Shown here: positions 1-7,485 of the stretch, in pieces
Layout of the letters: each line of letters opens with the position of its first letter
How positions within the stretch are numbered: position 1 is the stretch's first letter
DNA from: an uncultured Dokdonia sp.
GTDB lineage: Bacteria > Bacteroidota > Bacteroidia > Flavobacteriales > Flavobacteriaceae
Direction: 5' to 3'
DNA length: 35,956 nt
Assembly: GCA_913060645.1 (NCBI GenBank)
Contig: CAJXSW010000017.1
Location: 1-35,956 of the forward strand
Program-made: the position numbers and the translations under genes
The notes under the pieces: generated by a model
What the model saw: the letters and a program-made list of their open reading frames with translations, nothing else
Told to the model about the DNA's origin: nothing
Databases searched by the model: none

Positions 1-355
1 CCTTATTTCCTTTACGCTCTTCTATTTTAGAGAATTCAAATTTATTTTCATTTATATTTTTTGATAAGTTTTTTGTTTCAATAAAATTTAAAGAATTCGA
101 TTTATCAATGTGAAAGTAATGCTCCTCATTTTCTTTGGTATCAAAAATTCTAGAGACTAGAGAATCATTGCGTTTGTATATATGCATATGATATGAATCA
201 TCCTTAGAATTAAAAAAATGAGTCCATTCTTGATTGGGAAATGATTGTGTGGAAAAACTGCTCTTTACAATTTTATCAAAATTATAGTTTTGACCGTAGC
301 TTGTACTCACTAATAATATAAAAATTATAGACAGTAGTATTTTTATTGTTTTCAT
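1..355 (-). CDS. Secreted hypothetical protein, 3' end cut by the window
   Basis: An open frame of 118 complete codons runs leftward from an ATG at 353-355 to the window edge without a stop, so the C-terminus is missing. The N-terminus is a good Sec signal peptide: MKTIK, a hydrophobic run (ILLSIIFILLVS), then a likely cleavage near TSYGQN at residues 18-23. The mature part is polar, rich in Asn, Lys, Ser and Phe, and I do not recognise a family. A block about 63 nt upstream (418-455) is shared with the upstream region of the next leftward gene, which suggests co-regulation. Function unknown; exported location is inferred from the signal peptide only. Confidence 0.7.
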   Translation of the reverse strand, partial: MKTIKILLSIIFILLVSTSYGQNYNFDKIVKSSFSTQSFPNQEWTHFFNSKDDSYHMHIYKRNDSLVSRIFDTKENEEHYFHIDKSNSLNFIETKNLSKNINENKFEFSKIEERKGNK

Positions 356-417
356 AAGTTATTTATAACAGTCTACTTCGTAAAGCAAGAGTATAAAATA
401 GATTTTTGATAGCCAAT

Positions 418-492
418 CTACAAATAGATACTCATGCTAATTTGTGGTTTTCCTTAATATATATATATTATTTGTAAAATAAAATACATTAT
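418..492 (-). promoter_or_regulatory. Upstream module, copy 1 (shared with 1365-1436)
   Basis: Read on the plus strand this stretch has CTACAAATAGAT (418-429), 16 bases, GGTTTTCCTT (446-455), then TGTAAAAT (473-480) and TACATTAT (485-492). The same blocks in the same order and near-identical spacing occur at 1365-1436. On the gene strand the first block contains TCTATTTG, one base off the -7 box TAnnTTTG, and AAGGAAAACC sits where a -33 element would be. I infer an activator-dependent promoter for the leftward gene starting at 355. Confidence 0.45.
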
Positions 493-614
493 AGTATTAG
501 CAGTTTTGGGGACTGTTGTTCTTCAATTACAGCTGCTGATGTATGAGTCACGCTAGGAAAAATATTTTTTGAAGTAGTCTACCTAATAGGTATATGCTGT
601 ACTGTAAAGTATGA

Positions 615-1178
615 CTAGTTAATCCAGTCAAATGCTTTTATAGAAATACCGGTAAAACAATCATCGGCACAATTATTAGGTGTAAAACCGCATAATGTAA
701 GTAAGCCATTTACTTCAGTCTGTAAGTATATCGTATTGTTCTCTTGATCTACTACGAGGTATTCGCTTGCGCAAGAATTGTATAACTCGTCTATTGTGAG
801 CGGTGCAGCTCCTTCTTGGTTAGTTCCTAAAGCAGCTTCGTTTTCAGAATAGGTGTCTGTAATTGTTCTTTCCCCGGTCTCACCGTTTATAGTAAAAGAT
901 TGGTATACTCTAGAGACCACACTGTTATTTATCACTTTGATTTCTGTAGTGCTTCCATCACCTGTAAAGGAGATAATGTCTGTTTGATAGATGTATGATC
1001 TTCCATTGTCAGTTTTTAAACCTGTCCACTTGCTCAAACTTTCGTCATATGATAAACCAGTTTCACCATTCAAGTCTGTAAGTGTTGATAGGTTATCGAT
1101 ACTCGTAGTATCATCATCACTATCACAAGAGGTAAGTAAGAGTGTACAAGCTAAAAGGAGGTTTAGAAAAAGTTTCAT
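615..1178 (-). CDS. Small hypothetical lipoprotein
   Basis: A 187-residue protein with a short lipoprotein signal peptide: MKLFLN, a Leu-rich core, and lipobox LTSC with the lipidated Cys at residue 18. It is followed by DSDDD, the acidic tail often seen after the lipid anchor in Bacteroidota lipoproteins. The rest is Thr/Asn/Glu-rich with four Cys near the C-terminus (NSCASE, LCGF, NNCADDC) that could form disulfides. I do not recognise a domain. It is probably anchored in the outer membrane or periplasm. Its leader of about 180 nt holds the palindromic repeat at 1293-1312 and a hairpin at 1315-1347, and further upstream the module at 1365-1436 shared with the neighbouring secreted protein gene. 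Confidence 0.75.
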   Translation of the reverse strand: MKLFLNLLLACTLLLTSCDSDDDTTSIDNLSTLTDLNGETGLSYDESLSKWTGLKTDNGRSYIYQTDIISFTGDGSTTEIKVINNSVVSRVYQSFTINGETGERTITDTYSENEAALGTNQEGAAPLTIDELYNSCASEYLVVDQENNTIYLQTEVNGLLTLCGFTPNNCADDCFTGISIKAFDWIN

Positions 1179-1292
1179 AGTTATGTTTTTTGAATGATTA
1201 TTGATGATTTATTTTGAATCTCTCATGCTTCTCAGCAGGCTCAATTTTTCCTTCGGAGTTACTACACGCGACTATATTATATATAAAATACT

Positions 1293-1312
1293 TACGCTTT
1301 CGCGAAAGCGTA
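1293..1312. repeat. Iterated palindrome, 20-bp form
   Basis: Perfect palindrome TACGCTTTCGCGAAAGCGTA, intergenic, inside the probable leader of the lipoprotein gene. The 14-bp core is GCTTTCGCGAAAGC. The same 20 bases recur at 3717-3736 and 7290-7309. Confidence 0.95.
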
Positions 1313-1364
1313 CAAGCACATAAACAACACCTAGTAGTTGATGTGCTGATTTATGCTGGCTAAG

Positions 1365-1436
1365 CTACAAATAGATTTTTACACTTGTTTACGGTTTTCC
1401 TTTGGGCTTGTTTTTTTTTATGTAAAATTTACATTA
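1365..1436 (-). promoter_or_regulatory. Upstream module, copy 2 (shared with 418-492)
   Basis: CTACAAATAGAT (1365-1376), 16 bases, GGTTTTCCTT (1393-1402), then TGTAAAAT (1421-1428) and TTACATTAT (1428-1436). The 28-nt offset between the first two blocks is the same as in copy 1. It lies 187 nt before the lipoprotein start, against 63 nt for copy 1, so the two transcripts would have very different leader lengths. Confidence 0.45.
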
Positions 1437-1572
1437 TGATGTTGTATGCAATAAGCTTAGGCATATGGCTTTAGTCTTTGTAATTAGTGGGCTTAATAGC
1501 CTTTGAACAGTGAGTTAGTTATTCTAGGAATGTAGGATAATTATGGAGACGTCATTTTATCTCACAACCCCT

Positions 1573-1602
1573 TTGTAAATCAAGATAAAGGATGTATTTT
1601 TG
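1573..1602 (+). promoter_or_regulatory. rpsA promoter (TTG / TATTTTTG)
   Basis: TTG at 1573-1575 and TATTTTTG at 1595-1602, 19 bases apart, fit the Bacteroidota primary promoter TTG-N(17-23)-TAnnTTTG. Transcription would start near 1609 and leave a leader of about 155 nt before the rpsA ATG. Confidence 0.6.
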
Positions 1603-1663
1603 CACTCCTTTTTGGCCACCTTTAGAAAGCTGCCAGAGAGGTATTTAAAAAAAAAACAAACCC

Positions 1664-1706
1664 TTTTACGGTTTCTAGGTTTATTAAGCTTTCACAGAAA
1701 CGTAAA
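1664..1706 (+). promoter_or_regulatory. Stem-loop in the rpsA leader
   Basis: TTTTACGGTTTCT (1664-1676) can pair with AGAAACGTAAAA (1695-1706), a 12-bp stem with one bulged G and a loop of about 18 nt. It lies in the untranslated leader of the S1 gene. S1 genes in other bacteria are autoregulated through leader structure, so a regulatory role is plausible but is inference. Confidence 0.4.
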
Positions 1707-1764
1707 ATACAAAACCCATCTATCTATAAAACGCTTGTTTTGAGGTGGATGCAAATTTTAGCAA

Positions 1765-3597
1765 ATGGCTGAAGAAACAAAAAATCCTGAAGTTCAGGAA
1801 GACGCTGCAGTAGTAGCACCAAAAGTTGAGCTATCTCCAGCTCAAGAGAACCCAAAGAAATTTCTTGAAGATTTTAACTGGGAAAAGTACGAAGAAGGAA
1901 TCGACACTGTAGATGACAAGCAACTTGAAGAGTTTGAAGCGCTAGTAGCTCAAAACTTTGTAGATACACTTGATGACGATGTAGTAGAAGGAACAGTAAT
2001 TACAATTACTGATCGTGATGCAATCATTGACATTAACGCTAAGTCTGAAGGAGTAATTTCTCTTAATGAGTTCCGTTACAATCCAGATCTTAAAGTAGGT
2101 GATAAAGTAGAAGTACTTATTGACGTACGTGAAGATGCAACTGGGCAATTGATATTATCACACCGTAAGGCACGTGTTATCAAGGCTTGGGATCGCGTTA
2201 ACGCAGCACATGATGAGGGAACTATCGTAAACGGATTTGTAAAAGCTCGTACTAAAGGAGGTATGATCGTAGATGTTTTCGGTATCGAAGCATTCTTACC
2301 AGGATCACAAATTGATGTAAAGCCTATCCGTGATTACGATCAGTATGTAAATAAAACAATGGAATTCAAGGTTGTAAAAATCAACCACGAGTTTAAAAAC
2401 GTTGTAGTATCTCACAAAGCGCTTATCGAAGCAGATATCGAAGAGCAGAAGAAGGAGATCATCGGGCAGCTTGAAAAAGGACAAGTACTTGAAGGTGTTG
2501 TTAAAAACATTACTTCTTACGGTGTATTTGTTGATCTTGGAGGTGTTGATGGATTGGTACACATTACAGACCTTTCTTGGTCACGTATCAACCACCCGAA
2601 TGAAATCGTTGAGCTTGATCAGAAACTGAATGTTGTAATCCTTGACTTTGATGAGGATAAAACACGTATCCAGTTAGGTCTTAAGCAACTTTCTAAGCAT
2701 CCATGGGAGGCTTTAGGAGAAGAGCTTAAAGTAGGTGATAACGTAAAAGGTAAAGTAGTTGTAATCGCAGATTACGGTGCATTTATCGAAGTAGAAGAAG
2801 GAGTAGAAGGTCTTATCCACGTATCAGAAATGTCATGGTCTACGCACTTACGTAGCGCTCAAGACTTTGTAAAAGTAGGAGACGTAGTAGATGCTCAAAT
2901 CCTTACTTTAGATCGTGAAGATCGCAAGATGAGCCTTGGTATCAAGCAATTAACGCAAGATCCATGGACAGATATTACTTCAAAATACCCTGTAGGTTCA
3001 CGTCACGAAGGTATCGTACGTAACTTTACAAACTTCGGTGTGTTCTTAGAACTAGAAGAAGGTATTGATGGATTAATTTACATCTCAGATCTTTCTTGGA
3101 CTAAGAAAGTGAAGCATCCATCAGAATTCTGTGAGGTAGGAGATAAACTAGAAGTAGTGGTTCTTGAGCTTGACGTAGATGGACGTAAATTATCTTTAGG
3201 TCACAAACAAATCGAAGCAAATCCTTGGGATAAGTACGAGGATGAGTTCAAAATGGGTACTACTCACAAAGCTGCAATCACAGAGATTGTAGACAAAGGA
3301 GCTACTATCGATTTTAACGAGGATATTACTGCATTTGTTCCTACACGTCACCTTGAAAAAGAAGACGGAACTAAATTAGGAAAAGGAGAAGAAGCAGAAT
3401 TCCAAATTATTGAATTCAACAAAGACTTCAAGCGTGTAGTTGCTTCACATATGGTTATCCATAAAGAAGAAGAAGCTAAAATCGTTAAGCAACAAGCTAA
3501 GAAAGCTAAAACTCAATCTGATGAGTCTAAGCCTACTTTAGGTGATGCAAACGATGCTCTTGCAGCTCTTAAAAAGAAAATGGAAGGAGGAGAGTAA
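1765..3597 (+). CDS. rpsA: 30S ribosomal protein S1
   Basis: A 610-residue protein with six S1 (OB-fold) RNA-binding repeats at about residues 73-135, 150-218, 239-308, 323-396, 410-483 and 497-563. Repeats 3-5 carry the typical G-V/A-F-[IVL] core followed by DGL[VI][HY][IV]S/T-D/E-[LM]SW, and each ends in a G-K/H-KQ-x(4-5)-PW segment. The N-terminal 70 residues are acidic and the tail is Lys-rich. S1 binds mRNA on the small ribosomal subunit and helps recruit transcripts, which matters in a clade that does not depend on Shine-Dalgarno pairing. The gene is monocistronic, with its own promoter, a long structured leader and a strong terminator just after the stop. Confidence 0.97.
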   Translation: MAEETKNPEVQEDAAVVAPKVELSPAQENPKKFLEDFNWEKYEEGIDTVDDKQLEEFEALVAQNFVDTLDDDVVEGTVITITDRDAIIDINAKSEGVISLNEFRYNPDLKVGDKVEVLIDVREDATGQLILSHRKARVIKAWDRVNAAHDEGTIVNGFVKARTKGGMIVDVFGIEAFLPGSQIDVKPIRDYDQYVNKTMEFKVVKINHEFKNVVVSHKALIEADIEEQKKEIIGQLEKGQVLEGVVKNITSYGVFVDLGGVDGLVHITDLSWSRINHPNEIVELDQKLNVVILDFDEDKTRIQLGLKQLSKHPWEALGEELKVGDNVKGKVVVIADYGAFIEVEEGVEGLIHVSEMSWSTHLRSAQDFVKVGDVVDAQILTLDREDRKMSLGIKQLTQDPWTDITSKYPVGSRHEGIVRNFTNFGVFLELEEGIDGLIYISDLSWTKKVKHPSEFCEVGDKLEVVVLELDVDGRKLSLGHKQIEANPWDKYEDEFKMGTTHKAAITEIVDKGATIDFNEDITAFVPTRHLEKEDGTKLGKGEEAEFQIIEFNKDFKRVVASHMVIHKEEEAKIVKQQAKKAKTQSDESKPTLGDANDALAALKKKMEGGE

Positions 3598-3622
3598 TTC
3601 TCACCATCTAGTTTTTTATAAT

Positions 3623-3655
3623 AAAAGCCTCTCAGGAAACTGAGAGGCTTTTTGT
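3623..3655 (+). terminator. rpsA terminator
   Basis: Perfect 13-bp stem AAAAGCCTCTCAG / CTGAGAGGCTTTT closed by a GAAA tetraloop (3636-3639), followed by more T residues. It starts 26 nt after the rpsA stop. The A-tract on the left arm means it could also work leftward. Confidence 0.9.
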
Positions 3656-3716
3656 TGTTTACACGTGTAGTAAGTAGGTGGTAAATATGTTTCGTTAAAA
3701 GTGGTGGGTGAGTAGT

Positions 3717-3736
3717 TACGCTTTCGCGAAAGCGTA
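3717..3736. repeat. Iterated palindrome, 20-bp form
   Basis: Perfect TACGCTTTCGCGAAAGCGTA between the rpsA terminator and the leftward transferase gene; intergenic copy. Confidence 0.95.
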
Positions 3737-3761
3737 CTTTAAAAATTTTATAAGTAAATTT

Positions 3762-3851
3762 ATGACTTTATTACTAACTGCTCATGACGCTATTGCGCAC
3801 GAATTTACCTTACTCTTATTAACAGGCTTACTACTATTTAAATCTGCTTAA
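3762..3851 (+). CDS. Possible 29-residue hydrophobic small ORF
   Basis: ATG to TAA encodes 29 residues: MTLLL, a short polar patch with His, Asp and Glu (TAHDAIAHE), then a Leu-rich stretch (TLLLLTGLLLF) ending KSA. The composition suits a one-pass membrane peptide, and it is the only sensible frame in this gap. No clear promoter box is visible and it ends 14 nt before the convergent gene's stop. It could be chance in AT-rich DNA. Confidence 0.25.
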   Translation: MTLLLTAHDAIAHEFTLLLLTGLLLFKSA

Positions 3852-3865
3852 GTGTGTTGCTTAAT

Positions 3866-4939
3866 TTACTTTTGATCTAAAGAATCGATAATAGTATCGT
3901 GTTGAAATACTGGGCCGTGATATTGTAATCGCTTGCGCATCTTATATTTCCTTATGAAGTTATAAGGCTTCTTTTTTAAGTGAGATTTATCACTGTGTAA
4001 AAATGCGATAGTGGCATCTATAACTCTGCGGCTAGATTGTCCATCATGATATGGGTGAGAAAATGCAGCAAACTCCTCTATGTGCTTGATTAACTCAGGA
4101 GGATTCGTTAGTGCGCGAGTAATTTCTTTCTCAATGTCGCTTACTTCTGTTACATCTATTAGGTATGGTCCAGGCATATTATTCCTAAAGGTAACGACTA
4201 GTTTGTGTTGTAATAAAAACTCTATAATAGCAGATGTAGTATCTGCAAAAAGTATGTTTGCCTTTTTAAATAACGGTATTAAATCTGTGGTGTCATGATA
4301 CACAAAATTCTCATTTTGTAATGCTTTGATTTTTGCGTGTACAGCCGGGTCCAACTTAGGGTGGAGTACAATATTAAACTTCCACTTATCTAGCTTAGAT
4401 AGACGTACCAGTTCTTCTATTACCTCGTCTTTTAAGGCAATACTATAATCTTTTGTAAATGTAGAGGCAATTAATATAGTAGGCTTTTCTGTCTCATTAT
4501 TTTCAATAGGAAACAGTGGGTCAACCTTTGACCAGCCAGTTTCTACTACTTCAAAATGAGGATATTTTTTTTGCTGCTTTTTAAAAGGGACTGTGCTCGA
4601 CGGTCCTTGTGTACAGTATAAATCAAAGAAACCTCGAATTCTAAACTGGTCTGTTCCTTTGCGTTTATTGGCAGGAAAACCATGAAAAATCTGCACTTTA
4701 ATACCTGATAAAAAATGTGCTACACTGTCTGTAGCAGTGAGCACAATATGTGGTCTGTATGCAACCGCTTCATCTATAGTGTGTAGTGCACCTTGCTCAA
4801 CGAGCAGTTTTTCTTTTCCCTCATCTTGATCTGCAAACCAGCGTACGCTGTGACCTAATCTTAGTAGTTCCTGTTCTAGTGGTTTACCTATAGGAATAGA
4901 GTAGCTATATGAGATGTAAATGAGAAATTTGTAGTCCAT
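3866..4939 (-). CDS. CDP-glycerol glycerophosphotransferase-like (TagB/TagF family) protein
   Basis: A 357-residue cytoplasmic or membrane-peripheral protein resembling the Glyphos_transf family: a GT-B-like fold with an N-terminal half containing IVLTATDS and QIFHGFPANK, and a C-terminal half with ILIASTFTKDYS, LHPKLDP and FADTTSAIIEFLLQHKLVV. The last matches the conserved T-[DT]-x-S-S/A-x-x-x-E-F segment of these enzymes. They transfer polyol- or sugar-phosphate units onto surface polymers. In a Gram-negative organism the acceptor is more likely capsule or lipopolysaccharide than teichoic acid. It starts 1 nt after the stop of the Stealth-type gene, so translational coupling is likely. Exact substrate unknown. 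Confidence 0.75.
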   Translation of the reverse strand: MDYKFLIYISYSYSIPIGKPLEQELLRLGHSVRWFADQDEGKEKLLVEQGALHTIDEAVAYRPHIVLTATDSVAHFLSGIKVQIFHGFPANKRKGTDQFRIRGFFDLYCTQGPSSTVPFKKQQKKYPHFEVVETGWSKVDPLFPIENNETEKPTILIASTFTKDYSIALKDEVIEELVRLSKLDKWKFNIVLHPKLDPAVHAKIKALQNENFVYHDTTDLIPLFKKANILFADTTSAIIEFLLQHKLVVTFRNNMPGPYLIDVTEVSDIEKEITRALTNPPELIKHIEEFAAFSHPYHDGQSSRRVIDATIAFLHSDKSHLKKKPYNFIRKYKMRKRLQYHGPVFQHDTIIDSLDQK

Positions 4940-4940
4940 G

Positions 4941-5933
4941 TTAAGATGTTAGTCTGGCAGAAATCCAGTCTTTAATATAAATAAGTAAAGCAGCATCTGC
5001 TTTTTCTAAACTCTGGAATGTGACAAATATCTTAGAAGGATCATCTATAAATTGAGCCAACTTCTTTTTTACACTCGAGGGTTTCTTGTAAGACCGAAAA
5101 TAAGTTAATTGCGTGTCTTTTGTGTAGTGAAAGGTTCCTTTTTTAATTTCGAGATGCTCAGATAAGGAAGAAAGTAAAAACTGACTCTTATCCCGAAACC
5201 TAAATGAAATATTTTTTTTGAGCAAGTCCTCATGCTCGTGAAAATAATCTACTAGCGTAGATTTTCTTACACTCATAGGAGTGTGATATCTTCTCACATA
5301 TTTTTTAGTACCAGCAAGCATAGCGCTTTGCTGCTGTAGCCTTTTGAAACTTGTTCTGTTGGGGTCTGGTTCCTTTCCTATAAGCTTGAGTAGCTTTTGA
5401 TAGTATACTCTAAGTGTTCTATCTTCATTAAACTTCTCCCAAGAGCCGCGTAGTATGGGTATGCCATTGATAAAAAAATCTTCTGGAGACGTAGCCCTCA
5501 TTAAGAAGAAATCATCATTAAAAACCACAAAATGCTCAGATAGGTTTGGGATTCTGTAGAGCATTATTTCTATAGAAATAGAGTTGAAACTAGGTAAAGC
5601 CTCTTCATAATTTTTAAAAATCACCGTGTGATCTATAATTTTTAGGTTGACACCTTGTTCTTGAGCCTTTGTAGATAAGACATCAAAATCTTGTGGTACC
5701 TGGTTGTCGGTAACGACATATATGTTTTTAATAAACGGAGCAAACTTGATAATCGATGCTATTGCAATCTGCACTTCGCCTATTGCATTGTAGCGAGTAC
5801 TTTCTGCTTTTTTAGAGAAATCAATTTTAGTATCTAGATACGTATTGATTTTATGTTGCCATGTTACGTCATCACCATTTACCCATGTGATAACCGCATC
5901 TATGTTCATGTCATTAGTTTGCTCCGTTGTCAT
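4941..5933 (-). CDS. Stealth-family sugar-phosphate transferase
   Basis: A 330-residue protein with the Stealth conserved regions: CR1-like IDAVITWVNGDD at residues 11-22, a block ending IYVVTDNQVPQD (about 71-82), and CR2-like LPSFNSISIEIMLYRIPNL...VFNDDFFL at about 113-144, with the paired Asp residues at 140-141. Stealth proteins, related to animal GlcNAc-1-phosphotransferase, transfer hexose-1-phosphate in capsule synthesis. A second ATG at codon 9 (MNIDAV) would also serve; I keep the first because it sits 1 nt from the dapD stop, which suits coupling. With the TagB/TagF-like gene downstream it suggests a phosphodiester-linked surface glycan. Confidence 0.82.
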   Translation of the reverse strand: MTTEQTNDMNIDAVITWVNGDDVTWQHKINTYLDTKIDFSKKAESTRYNAIGEVQIAIASIIKFAPFIKNIYVVTDNQVPQDFDVLSTKAQEQGVNLKIIDHTVIFKNYEEALPSFNSISIEIMLYRIPNLSEHFVVFNDDFFLMRATSPEDFFINGIPILRGSWEKFNEDRTLRVYYQKLLKLIGKEPDPNRTSFKRLQQQSAMLAGTKKYVRRYHTPMSVRKSTLVDYFHEHEDLLKKNISFRFRDKSQFLLSSLSEHLEIKKGTFHYTKDTQLTYFRSYKKPSSVKKKLAQFIDDPSKIFVTFQSLEKADAALLIYIKDWISARLTS

Positions 5934-5934
5934 A

Positions 5935-6750
5935 TTAAACTGCTACGTCGTACTCTCTTAAGGCATCATTAAGAGACGTCTTTTTGTTAGTGCTCTCTTT
6001 ACGTTTACCTATAATTAGTGCACAAGGAACTTGGTACTCTCCTGCAGCAAATTTCTTAGTATAACTTCCAGGGATTACTACAGATCTTGCAGGTACGCGT
6101 CCTTTCATTTCTACAGGCTCATCACCAGTAACATCTATAATTTTTGTGCTCATTGTAAGTACTACGTTTGCGCCTAAAACAGCTTCTTTCTCAACGTGTA
6201 CACCTTCTACAACAATACATCTAGATCCTATAAAAGCACCATCTTCTATAATTACTGGAGATGCTTGTAGTGGTTCTAGAACACCACCTATACCTACACC
6301 ACCACTTAGGTGTACGTTTTTACCTATTTGTGCGCAGCTTCCTACGGTTGCCCATGTGTCTACCATAGTTCCCTCATCTACATAAGCTCCTATGTTTACA
6401 TAACTAGGCATTAAGATTACCCCCTTAGAGATATAAGCTCCGTGACGTGCAACAGCGTTAGGCACTACACGAATACCACGATTTGCAAAGTCTCTCTTTA
6501 ATGGAATTTTATCATGATATTCAAAGATTCCAGCTTCCAGAGTTTCCATTTTTTGGATAGGGAAATAAAGTACAACCGCCTTTTTTACCCACTCATTTAC
6601 TTGCCATCCGTCTTCTGTAGGTTCTGCAACACGTAGCGTACCACGGTCTAGCATGTCTACTACCTCACGTATAGCATTTATTGTTACTGGATTAGTAAGG
6701 AGCGAGCGATCCTCCCAAGCCTCTTCGATGATGTTTCTAAGTTGTGTCAT
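5935..6750 (-). CDS. dapD: 2,3,4,5-tetrahydropyridine-2,6-dicarboxylate N-succinyltransferase
   Basis: A 271-residue enzyme of the succinylase branch of lysine/diaminopimelate synthesis. It uses succinyl-CoA to acylate tetrahydrodipicolinate in the cytoplasm. An alpha-helical N-terminal domain (about 1-90) is followed by a left-handed beta-helix of hexapeptide repeats (about 100-230), including VVPNAVARHGAYI, GVILMPSYVNIGAYVDEG and the family-typical TWATVGSCAQIGKNVHLSGG. Length fits the family. It heads the leftward run with the Stealth and TagB/TagF-like genes, and the stop-to-start gap is 1 nt. Diaminopimelate feeds peptidoglycan, so the loose theme is cell envelope. A TATCTTTG box lies about 60 nt upstream. 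Confidence 0.96.
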   Translation of the reverse strand: MTQLRNIIEEAWEDRSLLTNPVTINAIREVVDMLDRGTLRVAEPTEDGWQVNEWVKKAVVLYFPIQKMETLEAGIFEYHDKIPLKRDFANRGIRVVPNAVARHGAYISKGVILMPSYVNIGAYVDEGTMVDTWATVGSCAQIGKNVHLSGGVGIGGVLEPLQASPVIIEDGAFIGSRCIVVEGVHVEKEAVLGANVVLTMSTKIIDVTGDEPVEMKGRVPARSVVIPGSYTKKFAAGEYQVPCALIIGKRKESTNKKTSLNDALREYDVAV

Positions 6751-6812
6751 TTGATTTTTTTAAGCGCTGAGTAAGGTATGTTAACTCTTCTCAGTAATCG
6801 TTAATGGATGTT

Positions 6813-6820
6813 CAAAGATA
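6813..6820 (-). promoter_or_regulatory. dapD -7 box
   Basis: CAAAGATA on the plus strand is TATCTTTG on the gene strand, an exact TAnnTTTG. No TTG is found at the expected -33 spacing. Start would be near 6806, leaving a leader of about 55 nt. Confidence 0.45.
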
Positions 6821-7050
6821 AAGTTTCAAATGCTTTTTGATGGTTTCTAGTGGGGCAAAACTCAAACAAGTTAAGGCTTTCTTGTTATATATAAAACAAG
6901 TGGTCCTTGGTTGTAATGTGCATTGTGAAGCTATGTCACCACTTAGCTGGTAAAAGATAAGCTACCCTATAAATAGCTGCTTTTTGTGATTGCAAGACCT
7001 TACTAGTATGAAAGCTATTGCGATGCACGACCTTATAGCTTGTTTTTCCT

Positions 7051-7058
7051 TATTTTTG
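7051..7058 (+). promoter_or_regulatory. ruvX -7 box
   Basis: TATTTTTG matches TAnnTTTG exactly, 14 nt before the ATG at 7073. It lies inside the longer open frame that begins at 7040, which argues that the earlier ATG is not used. Confidence 0.55.
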
Positions 7059-7072
7059 CACAAATTTTACAG

Positions 7073-7483
7073 ATGGCACGCATCATTGCAATAGATTACG
7101 GAACAAAGCGCACTGGTATCGCAGTGACAGACGAGTTGCAGATGATCGCTTCAGGTCTTACAACGGTTGAAACTAAAGATATTTTTACTTTTTTAAAGAA
7201 GTATCTTTCAGAAGAGAAGGTGGAGGCTATGGTGATAGGTGAGCCTAAGCGCATGAATAATGAGGCGAGTGATGTGGAGGTAGACATTGTACGCTTTCGC
7301 GAAAGCGTAGAAAAAAAACATCCAGAGTTAACCATCATTAGACAAGATGAAAGGTTTACTTCAAAGATGGCATTCCAGACCATGTTAGACAGTGGTATCG
7401 GTAAAAAGAAAAGACAAAATAAAGCACTTGTAGATCAAATTAGTGCAACGATTATCCTTCAGGATTACCTGTATAATAAGTAG
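7073..7483 (+). CDS. ruvX: Putative pre-16S rRNA nuclease / Holliday junction resolvase-like protein
   Basis: A 136-residue YqgF/RuvX family protein with an RNase H-like fold. Visible motifs are the N-terminal IIAIDYGTKRTGIAV with the first catalytic Asp, VIGEPKR, the DERFTS motif and the C-terminal Asp in LVDQISATIILQDYL. The family matures the 5' end of 16S rRNA. The frame is open from an ATG at 7040, but I choose 7073 because MARIIAIDYG is the normal family start and the promoter box overlaps the extension. A 20-bp palindrome (7290-7309) lies in the reading frame and encodes VRFRESV between two conserved parts. It is followed after 2 nt by def, so the two form an operon. Confidence 0.93.
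   Translation: MARIIAIDYGTKRTGIAVTDELQMIASGLTTVETKDIFTFLKKYLSEEKVEAMVIGEPKRMNNEASDVEVDIVRFRESVEKKHPELTIIRQDERFTSKMAFQTMLDSGIGKKKRQNKALVDQISATIILQDYLYNK
7290..7309. repeat. Iterated palindrome, 20-bp form, inside ruvX
   Basis: Perfect TACGCTTTCGCGAAAGCGTA in coding sequence; read in the frame giving RFRES. It falls in a variable surface part of the protein before the DERFTS motif. Confidence 0.95.
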
Positions 7484-7485
7484 AT

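Larger units (their letters stand above)
1179..1764. other. 586-nt intergenic region between divergent genes
   Basis: No convincing gene lies here. It holds, from left to right, the leader of the lipoprotein gene with the 20-bp palindrome (1293-1312), a stem-loop at 1315-1347 (AGCACAT/ATGTGCT closing an inner CAAC/GTTG), the regulatory module 1365-1436, a near-palindrome ATGTAAAATTTACAT (1420-1434), and the promoter and long structured leader of rpsA (1573-1764). Confidence 0.6.
6751..7072. other. 322-nt divergent promoter region (dapD / ruvX)
   Basis: No gene seen. It holds the leftward -7 box for dapD (6813-6820), an imperfect palindrome CTTGTTATATATAAAACAAG (6881-6900) that could be an operator or weak hairpin, and the rightward -7 box for ruvX (7051-7058). 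Confidence 0.5.

Noticed and set aside
991-1197. 68-codon plus-strand ORF opposite the lipoprotein gene
   Set aside because: Antisense shadow of a gene with a clear lipoprotein signal; no family features of its own.
1293-1312. Palindromes as transposon ends or rho-independent terminators
   Set aside because: Copies are single, inside genes as well as between them, lack T-runs and have no paired ends, target duplications or transposase.
1611-1642. tRNA-like or riboswitch-like segment in the rpsA leader (GGCCACC...GAGAGGT)
   Set aside because: Only short ACCT/AGGT and GGC/GCC pairings; no cloverleaf or known riboswitch core can be drawn.
7040-7072. Longer N-terminus for ruvX (start at 7040)
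   Set aside because: The extra residues contain the -7 promoter box and the family starts at MARIIAIDYG (7073).
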